From Rhizomys pruinosus (Eukaryota; Chordata; Mammalia; Rodentia; Spalacidae): a DNA stretch of 64,000 nucleotides. Under the pieces are notes generated by a model. That model saw only the letters and a list, made by a program, of their open reading frames with translations, had not been told where the DNA came from and did not search any database. Positions 56,381 through 64,000 of this stretch are shown here, piece after piece. Both the position numbers and the translations under genes were made by a program. Location: contig VZQC01012376.1 of the NCBI GenBank assembly GCA_009823505.1, positions 2,005,545-2,069,544 of the forward strand, written 5' to 3'. How positions within the stretch are numbered: position 1 is the stretch's first letter; each line of letters starts with the position of its first letter.

Positions 56381-56394
56381 TTTATTTTAATTTA

Positions 56395-56778
56395 ATTATT
56401 TTTTTCTGTAAGGTCAGCCTTACTCTGTATCCCAGGTCAGCTTTGAACTCATTATTATTTTTTTTAATTTTTTAAATTAATTTATTTATTTCTGTATGTG
56501 TATGAATGTACTGTCTGCATGCAAGTTTGTGCACCCGTGTCATGCAATGCTGCGGAGGTCAGAAGAGGGTGTCAGATTCCCCTGGAACTGGAGTTCTCCT
56601 GGAATTGGTTCTCGGCCGCCATGTGGGTGCTGGGGATTGAACCCGGGGTCCTCTGTAAGAGCGGTCGGCGCTCTTAACCACTAGGCCATCTCTCCAGCCC
56701 CTGAACTCATTATTAATCCACCTGGTATACCCTCTAGAGTGCTGGGATTACAGGCATAAACCCACATGCTTGGTTGAG
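56395..56778 (-). repeat. Old B1 split by a young SINE
   Basis: 'gtatcccaggtcagctttga' ends at 56,457 and the element resumes at 56,702 with repeated 'tgaactcattatta', then 'agagtgctgggattacaggc'. Confidence 0.8.
56458..56701 (-). mobile_element. Young B2-like SINE nested in B1
   Basis: Duplicated-core subfamily with part of the second unit deleted ('ttctcctggaattggttctc'). Perfect 14-bp target-site duplication 'tgaactcattatta' at 56,444-56,457 and 56,702-56,715. Confidence 0.95.
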
Positions 56779-58060
56779 GATTTTGAGTTAATGTCCCAGA
56801 AAAGAATGTCACTAAAAGCTTGTATGAAGCATAGTGGAGGTGACTAAGTAAGGATAGCATACATGCTTTAGAGTTACATGTGGGTGTTGAGATAGGGATG
56901 CGTCCAGGTATCCTAACAATAGCTATCAGTAGCTTTTGAAGTTGTGGTGGTTATGCAACATAAATTACAGCCAGATTCAAAGATTAAGCAAAGTTTAAAA
57001 TTTAAGTGAAAAATATGTGAGCTGGTTTACCCACCTTCCTTATCTTAAAGAACTTCCTTTGGTAAATAAAGCTGTACAGGGGGGTATGAGATGCATTGTT
57101 CAGGTCTGGGGATGAGAGAGGAATGCCGAGGTGATTCAACCCAAAGGTCACGTAGGTTTTGCCTTTAAGCAAGCACGGTCCACTTGCTGTTTTAACAGTC
57201 TTATTTGAGATATCTTTCAGAAAAAAGAAGCAATGCCCCTGATTGTGTTAGCCATGCTGAAATTCTTGATCCTCAGCTAAGGAGAAATGCAGACTAGACT
57301 TAGGATGAAGGTTTGTTTCTTTCTCATCCCAGACTCCCTTATTTTTCCACTTTTATCCCACCTCATGCTGAGGGGCTTGGGGAAATGAAAAGCAGGATGC
57401 TTCCTCACTCAGAGCCGAGGCTCTGCTTTGAAGGGAGTTCTTTCTGGCATGCTGTTCAATTCTTCCTTCTAACTGATGCAAAGCACCTCAGTGGGAAGGA
57501 ACCCAGGAATTCCTCTAGGACTCGTCTCTGTGTGGTGAAGGCAGAAGGTAAGAACACAGAAGGGCATTCTTCTTTCCTTCTTCATAGTGCGTATTCTGTG
57601 TCTCCACAACCAGTCACTTTAGGAAAAACCTGTTGGCCGGAAGTGAAATGAGTGAAAGAAAGCCCTTCACTGAGCCGTGACAAGGTGTGAGGCTCTTGCA
57701 GCTGGACAGTTCATATCCAGTCTACCTGGCATCCTGGTGCTTGCACTTGAACACTCCCAGAGACAACACACTCACATTTCAGAAGTTGGGCTATTCTGAG
57801 CCTGGATGGCTCCACTCAGAAGTGATCCCTGTGATTTGTATTGCTTTTTCATGTTGGCTTTAAACTCTACCATGGAGAGGTCTAAGCAAAAATGAAGTGA
57901 ATAAAGAATAACAGTTTGCATATAAGAATCGTCTACAAATATTCATGCAATCATGGAAGAATCAAGCACACAAGCACATGAATAAGTACATTTTAGACTA
58001 AGCTGAGATCCCCTCGGAACGCCATTGGCTTAGCATGCCCAAAGTCTTCTGAGCACATCA
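56779..58060. other. Unique sequence
   Basis: About 1.3 kb. A 112-codon frame at 57,313-57,651 is the longest in repeat-free DNA here, but it has no recognisable domain. Confidence 0.4.
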
Positions 58061-58074
58061 CAACATTACTTTTT

Positions 58075-58319
58075 TTAAAAAATTTTTAATTTATTTTTTT
58101 ATGTGTATGAATGTACTGTCTGCATGTAGGTCTGTGCACCCGTGTTGTGCAATGCCGCGGAGGTCAGAAGAGGGTCTCGGATTCCCCTGGAACTGGAGTT
58201 CTCCTGAAATTGGAGTTACAGATGGTTCTCGGCCGCCATATGGGTGCTGGGGCTCGAACCCGGGTCCTCTGCAAGAGCAGTCGGTGCTCTTAACCGCTAG
58301 GCATCTCTCCAGCCCCGAG
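58075..58319 (-). mobile_element. Young B2-like SINE, duplicated-core subfamily
   Basis: Doubled core, few CpG losses ('gccgcggaggtcagaagagg', 'ctcgaacccgggtcctctgc'), so probably recent. Flanks share 'cattacttttt' (58,064 and 58,320). Confidence 0.95.
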
Positions 58320-58330
58320 CATTACTTTTT

Positions 58331-59295
58331 AAACCATGTCACCAGTTGCTCTTGCCACACTGGTCTCTTCCAACACCCACACACAGCGAGTTGTAGCTGG
58401 AAGGTCATATTTAACTGGCTTATACTGTGAAAATATCCATGGGATTTTTTTGTGAGAGGCAATTAGAGGACATTTGTGTTTATTGCTGTGGGGAAGTCTA
58501 TCAGCCTAAAAAAAAAAAAAGGAACAGCTCAAATTTTTCCTTGGCAAATTTGTTTAGTAACATACTTTGTAACCCATAGCTCTTTAGCAGTCAAGCTGTT
58601 TGCTTGAAGGGATTAAATTTTTTTTTTATTCCTTTTCATTTCACCTTGAATGGCCCAGGGTGCTAGTGAGTGAGTTAAGTCTTCTAGAGGTGAGGAAAGG
58701 GTTAAGCACCCCCCCCAACTCCCGCCACAAAGTGCAGAAATACACATCTAAAAGCATTCCAGAAACTGGTGAAAATTGTAAGAAAGTATTAACACTTGAG
58801 AAATGAATTAACAAGCCACCTTTATATGCAGCCATGACGTGCCTCTTTATTGAATGAATAGTACTTTATTCTACCAGAGCATAAATCGTGGGCTGAACTG
58901 TGGAAGGAGCTAGTAGTGTCTAAATCAAGGAGGGTGTGTATGCATGTGGGTGCTCAGATTAGCCTGAGTCTGCGCAAATAAGTTCGAAAGTCAGACCTAA
59001 CCTCACAGACCCCCCAAACCAGGACAAAATTCTGATTTTAGCTTCCCCCTAGTGAATATGAGGACTTTTATGAGTTTCTCAAACACATCATCTTGTGGTT
59101 GTGTTCATAATTTGGGCAGCACAATCCTCTGTGGGATTCATCCTTATTTGCCTCTTGTTCTTAGGGCCAATCTGAAGGTGCATTCATTTTTTTTTTTCTA
59201 AATAGCTAAACTATAACCATAAAAACTGAGCCTACTCCTTTTGAAATAATGTAGAGATTATTCCCGTGCTCCTGTCATGATGAATTTTTTTTCCT
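58331..59295. other. Unique sequence
   Basis: Nothing recognised apart from A13 near 58,509 and C8 near 58,710. Confidence 0.4.
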
Positions 59296-59302
59296 CTTTA
59301 TT

Positions 59303-59880
59303 CTTTTTTTTTTTTTAACATTTTTTTATTGATGCTTTGTGCATTTCATACATCATTTTCCAATTCAGTTCAGGCATATTTCCCTTTCCCTTCCCCCCCA
59401 CCCCCACCCCATCCCAGATCATGCATTCTGCCATAACTGTCCTGCATCTTTCTCTCAGTTTTTTTTTTTTTTTCATTTTTTAGCTATAAGTGATAATCCA
59501 TGAGTACAAGCATCCTTCATGTAAAACCAATTTGCAGGCTGTTGTGCCCAAACCCCCACAGTCCCACCTTCCAGTGGGGGGTGAGGGGATGTATGTTCAA
59601 TCAAGTTGATCAAATGAGTGTCCAGACTACATTGCTGTAGTTTCACCATTCACCCCAATCGCAGCCCTTACATTCTACCACGCCCCCTCTTCCGCAGATT
59701 GTTCCCTAGGCTTAGAAAAGGGGCACCGGTGGATGAGAAGCAAAACAGTCCACTCTCTCTGGAGCTGTTGTCTTGGACTCTGGTCAATTCTGGCTGTTTC
59801 CTTTCATGGGCTGACAGTTTGTCCAGGAATAACCTTTCAATCCTACTAATGAAGCGCAAGCAATTAGATATATAGGTATT
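59303..59880 (-). mobile_element. L1-like 3' end
   Basis: T-runs, then 'tttttattgatgctttgtgc' and 'atttcatacatcattttcca', the same type of 3' terminus as the 48,342 L1, followed by 'aagtgataatccatgagtac' and unique-looking sequence. The right limit is uncertain. Confidence 0.5.
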
Positions 59881-59937
59881 TAAACAGCACTAATAGTTAT
59901 GGTAGGTTACTTTGGTATAGACACATATGTTTGGATG

Positions 59938-60074
59938 AAATGGAGCTCACGGCAGTACCTATTTCACAGGGTGGTCCTGGGGATTATAAGCCATATGATG
60001 AATGTTTTACATAGATGGATCTGTTTAATCCCCAGGACCACCCTGTGAAATAGGTACTGCCGTGAGCTCCATTT
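59938..60074. repeat. Perfect 49-bp inverted repeat, 39-base loop
   Basis: Arms 59,938-59,986 and 60,026-60,074 are exact reverse complements, both containing 'ctcacggcagtacctatttc' or its complement. The right arm is collinear with the following MIR, so the left arm looks like an inverted copy. Confidence 0.98.
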
Positions 60075-60200
60075 ACCAATGGAGAAACTGAAGCAATGAG
60101 TGACGAAATTACTCACACAGGCGATATGGCTGGGAGGTGCAGGAGCCCAGGTTTACGTACTAGTATCTGGTCCCTAGGCGTGTGCTCTTAATCAACGTGC
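59990..60200 (+). repeat. MIR
   Basis: 'tgttttacatagatggatct', 'accctgtgaaataggtactg', 'ccaatggagaaactgaagca' and 'gatatggctgggaggtgcag' follow the MIR in sense order. Confidence 0.82.
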
Positions 60201-61484
60201 AACACAGCCTCTCAGAGCATAGCTAATAGACCTGTAGGAACCCTTGGATCTTGCTTCTCTTCTTTTGGAATAAAGCCAAGAGTCTGTATATTTTAGATAT
60301 AAGGAAGTATATGTCTATATCCCTGACATGTGGTACAAGGAGGGCCTGAGTGGAGGAGGTGTACAAGGCAGTCACGGATGGTCTTCGGAGGACTCAGGTT
60401 CCCACCATGTCGTTGCTTTGTCATCTTTAGGGAACATCATGGTCCTGAGCAGATTCTACCCACAGGGATGGGGAAGGACATAGAAGTGGCTCGTTTGTCC
60501 TAAGACCTCTTGGTACCTATCATGGCACAGGATATTTTTGTGCATCTTCCATTAAAGAGAACTTAGTCATGGCCACCTGGCCCACAGGACCACAGCCTAC
60601 CTTCACGGAAGAGTGGAAAACACAATCTAGCCATGTTGACCAGGAGTCTCCACCATGCATATATATAAAGAACATATATATTCATATAAATGAAAAGTAA
60701 TCTGTTGTCACTATAATATACTTGAAAGGACATAAAAATTTATAAAATAAAAATTTATCAATATCACTTTTAATTCTACTGATAAAGGACCTTTTTAAAA
60801 ACCAGCGATCATTTATTCCTTCTCATAAAACTTTCGGTTTCTGTGAGGGGAACTATGTCTCTCTGTTGTAAGCTAGGGTCTGGGAGGAATGAGAAGCAGG
60901 TGCCTTGCCCTCTCAGCCCCAGGGTGGGTATGTGACCCACACTGGACACAAGGAGGACTCCTTCCCAAGGATTTAAGGAAATTAAAAATACTGAAATTCA
61001 CTTATTTTGTGTGGTCCACCTTTGCCACTGTGTCTGTGTAAGGAAGCTCTTGCATTTGCTGTCTGGAAGTCTATAGACCTGCCAAAGTTCTAACTCCCCT
61101 GATGCTTCCCAGCTTTCAATGTCCCTAAGTCTCTAGTGTCCCAGTGGAACCCCTTTATTGGCATTAGTCAGCACTGGCTTACAGTTAAAGAACCTGAGAC
61201 ACTCGCAATCCCAAAGAAATGTTTGCCAATACTAGATGTGCTTTCCTTCTGTTGTGTACAATCTCTTGTCTCACAACATATTATATTCTTCATAGAGTTT
61301 TATATCTTTCCAAACTGTTTTAACATGATGACTATAGCTAGTAATAATAAATGCATAATATATTTGAAAATTGATAATAGATTATAAAAGTTCCTACACC
61401 AAAAAAATGTAGCATGTGAGGAAACAGAAATGCTGGTTAGCCTTAAAGATTTTAAATTTATTATTATTTGTTATTATTATTTAT
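60201..61484. other. Unique sequence
   Basis: About 1.3 kb, AT-rich toward the right. No exon recognised. Confidence 0.4.
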
Positions 61485-61485
61485 T

Positions 61486-61770
61486 ATTGTGTGCATGTGT
61501 GTCTGTGTGTGTGATGATATGTGTGTGGGGGGTACACACACACATTCCATGGCATGCATCTGGAGGTATTGTGTGCATGTGTGTCTGTGTGTGTGATGAT
61601 ATGTGTGTGGGGTGCGCATTCCATGGCATGCATCTGGAGGTCCGAGGACATCCCTGTGGAATGTATTCTTTCCTCCCACCTTTTCATGGGTTCGGGGAAT
61701 CAAACTCAGGTTCCCAAGCTTGTGTGGCAAGCCCCTTTACATACTGAGCCATCTCAAAGACCTAGAGATA
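61486..61770 (-). repeat. B4-like SINE with an 82-bp tandem duplication
   Basis: 'attgtgtgcatgtgtgtctg' at 61,486 and again at 61,568, both followed by 'ccatggcatgcatctggagg'. Then 'ttcggggaatcaaactcagg' and 'tactgagccatctcaaagac' form the antisense SINE head. Confidence 0.85.
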
Positions 61771-61775
61771 TTGTT

Positions 61776-61930
61776 TTTTGCAAAATACAGAGTTTTACTG
61801 TGTAGCACTGGCTAGCCTGGAACTTGCTATGTAAACTAGGCTGGCCTTGAACAGCCAGAGATCCACCTGCCTCTGCCTTCTGAGTGCTGGGATTCACGTT
61901 ATGTGCTACCGAGAGCACCACAACTGGCCA
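61776..61930 (-). repeat. B1 SINE
   Basis: 'gagttttactgtgtagcact', 'aaactaggctggccttgaac', 'tgccttctgagtgctgggat'. Confidence 0.85.
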
Positions 61931-62340
61931 ATGAGCAGAGAACATAGACTGCAGAGTGCTTATCCCGGAATAGGACACCTATATCCATCCTCTTCCTTGC
62001 AAGACTCAGGGATCATCGTGGAAGAGGGGGTGGGAAGCGTAAGAGCCAGACACGGTGTCTGGAACAGAGTTTTCCAGACAGCCAGAAGTTACTCACGTGA
62101 ACTCAGCAATGGTGACAGTGTGCACAAGACCCCTAAGTTGAAGCCATACAAAATCCCATCATAGGTGTGGGGAAGAAGGAGGGAATCTCAACCCTATCTG
62201 AGAACGTATTGGTGACCAATTCCTGCTGGGAGGGGGAGAGTCAGTCTCATTTAAGGGTGAGACTCTTGGTAGGTTAACCAGCTTCCAATGAATGAATTCA
62301 CACCAAAAGACACTTGGGGATACAAATTTGACTTTATATG
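61931..62340. other. Unique sequence
   Basis: Nothing recognised. Confidence 0.4.
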
Positions 62341-62357
62341 CATATATATGTGTATAT

Positions 62358-62391
62358 ATGTGTGTGTGTGTGTATACACACACACACACAT
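62358..62391. repeat. 34-bp (TG)n(CA)n perfect palindrome
   Basis: A TG run turns into a CA run at a central GTATAC (centre between 62,374 and 62,375). Confidence 0.97.
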
Positions 62392-62569
62392 GTTAGAGTA
62401 GTGAAATTGGGAGGGGTGGGTAGTAAGGTGATAGAGGAAGGGATCTAAATATAATAAAAATATTTTGCATAAAATTTGCAAAAATTCAATAAAAAGAATC
62501 CAAAAAGAAAAGAAGATATGTGCCACTATGAGGGGCTGAAGTGCTGGTTGTCTTGATTTGATCATTTCA

Positions 62570-62597
62570 TTACACACACGCATACACACACACACAT
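62570..62597. repeat. (AC)n microsatellite
   Basis: Interrupted AC run ('acacacacgcatacacac'). Confidence 0.9.
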
Positions 62598-62857
62598 CAA
62601 AACATCATGCCTGTATACAAGTATAAACAAGTTTTAGTTTTCAAAGTAAATACAACATTAAACAAAGAAAAATGTAAAAATAAGTATTATTCAGTTTCAT
62701 AGAAGTAATTTTATAATATTAGATTTCATGTTTCATACTTATTCAAGTAGCTAGCTAGCTTTTTATGTCCTGAAAAATCATCTTGTTTTCCTTTTCTCAT
62801 ATCATTTTAAGACCATGGGCTATTTCAGGCTTATATATTGTTGAAGAAACATAATTT

Positions 62858-63120
62858 TGGGGCTGGAGAGATGGCTCAGTGGTTAAGAGTGCAAACTGCT
62901 CTTGCAGAGGGCCTAGGTTCGATTCCTAGCATCCACATGGTGGCTAAGAACCGTCTTTAACTCCAGTTCCAGGGGAATCTGATGCTCTCTTTTGACCTCC
63001 GTGGCATTGCGTGACACAGGTGCACCAACCTATATGCAGACAGTACACTCATACAAATAAATAAATAAATAAATAAATAAGTAAATACATAAATAAATAA
63101 AGTGGGCTACTCAATAAAAA
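62858..63120 (+). mobile_element. B2/B3-group SINE, single-core form, with (AAAT)n tail
   Basis: 'ggggctggagagatggctca' ... 'tctttaactccagttccagg', one core unit. An AAAT-rich tail at about 63,055-63,102. Perfect 14-bp target-site duplication 'aagaaacataattt' at 62,844-62,857 and 63,121-63,134. Confidence 0.97.
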
Positions 63121-63160
63121 AAGAAACATAATTTCTACTTATTTTTAAACTTGCAACTAT

Positions 63161-63182
63161 TAAAGGTATTATAATACCTTTA
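63161..63182. repeat. 22-bp perfect palindrome
   Basis: 'taaaggtattataatacctt' plus 'ta', with no spacer. Confidence 0.97.
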
Positions 63183-63264
63183 AAACCAAGTCCATGCAGG
63201 TTCTGTGCTTTCTGATAGCCAGGCGGGTCAGACAGAATTACCAATGTTTTGTTAGAAGCTCAAG

Positions 63265-63512
63265 GTGTTTCTCAGGTGCTTTGGTCTGAATCAGGTGCTC
63301 CCCACTGCTCACTTCCTGAGTTCTTGTTTCCTGGCTGGTGGGTGCTGTTTTGGGGGCCTGTGGAACCTTCAGGAGGTGAGGCCTACTTGGAGGAAGTGGG
63401 TATGCTTTTGAAGATTATGGTCTGGCCTATGGTTCCAGCCACTCTCTGCATCCTGGTCCACCAGGATGTGAAGACTCTGCCACCCCTGCTCTTTCTACCA
63501 AACTGAATTTGT
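63265..63512 (+). repeat. MaLR/URR-like interspersed repeat, 3'-truncated
   Basis: 'gctggtgggtgctgttttgg', 'ggcctgtggaaccttcagga', 'ggtgaggcctacttggagga' and 'ggtccaccaggatgtgaag' match the architecture of the 45,366 element. Confidence 0.6.
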
Positions 63513-64000
63513 TGAGGTTCTTTTTAAATTTTTATCAGTTTGAGGACTGAGCCTTTAATACATGGACTTTTGAGTGACACTTATCCAAACAGTCGCACCA
63601 GTAGGATGTACAACACTGTTAACCCCTATGTCTTGGCAAGGCTGTGATCAATGATTCTGATAGCTGGGCATTTTTGGAATTCACGCATGTTTAAAGACAG
63701 GCTGGACTGGCGAACAACTCCCCATAGCTTAATGCCTTGGAATTCAGCACAAGTGGTAAATGGGAAAGACTCCATACAGTCCTATGAAGACCCCGATAAT
63801 TCTGATCTGAATTATCTATCTGGATAAAGATGGAACCAGGGTCAGGCTATGTAGAAGTAAGCAAAGTTGGGTAGCTACAGGCATGAGAACAAAACAAAGT
63901 TGGCGTTGAAGAGTTATCATTGCTATGAAGCCAGAGACACCTGATCTTACACAGCTGGAGATGAAGAGCCAGTGAGGGTCCAGATTTCTGCTCATGAGCT
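63513..64000. other. Unique sequence to window end
   Basis: Nothing recognised. Confidence 0.4.

Overview
The window is nuclear DNA from a muroid rodent. The evidence is dense 7SL-derived B1 SINEs (with the 'gcctctgcctcc' and 'ctgtctcaaaa' signatures), tRNA-derived B2/B3-group SINEs ('ggctggagagatggctcag'), B4- and ID-like SINEs, rodent L1 3' ends, URR1/RCHARR-type rodent DNA elements and older mammalian MIR/L2 relics. CpG is depleted except in one island. The B1 and B2 subfamilies do not look like the common mouse, rat or Chinese hamster ones to me. A spalacid or another less-studied muroid would fit, but I cannot name the species.

Layout. 1-396 is a polypyrimidine microsatellite. 0.4-8.3 kb is ordinary intergenic or intronic DNA with many SINEs. 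8,330 is the only N. 8,331-15,426 is abnormal: about 4.7 kb of structure-poor, CpG-rich, noisy sequence followed by a degraded second copy of 6,550-8,329. I read this as an error-laden long-read gap fill with a false duplication. Clean sequence resumes at the A28 run at 15,427. 15.5-23.7 kb is SINE-bearing unique DNA with a G-rich minisatellite at 19.8 kb. 23.89-24.50 kb is a CpG island with a good 5' splice site at 24,162 (+ strand), the best gene evidence in the window. 24.5-64 kb is SINE- and LINE-rich DNA that would be the first intron of that gene if it runs to the right. It holds a U4 snRNA retropseudogene (46.6 kb), a 5'-inverted L1 (44.5-45.05 kb), a second L1 3' end (48.34-49.49 kb), a probable processed pseudogene fragment (44.12-44.28 kb), minisatellites and several large hairpins.

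No open reading frame can be supported as a protein-coding gene. The long ones are simple-repeat translations, SINE or L1 antisense frames, or CpG-island frames. I found no CRISPR array, operon or new defence-like system. The items most worth a second look are the 8.3-15.4 kb artefact, the CpG-island promoter, the long perfect hairpins at 59.94 and 35.95 kb, and the young B2 subfamily with an internal duplication.
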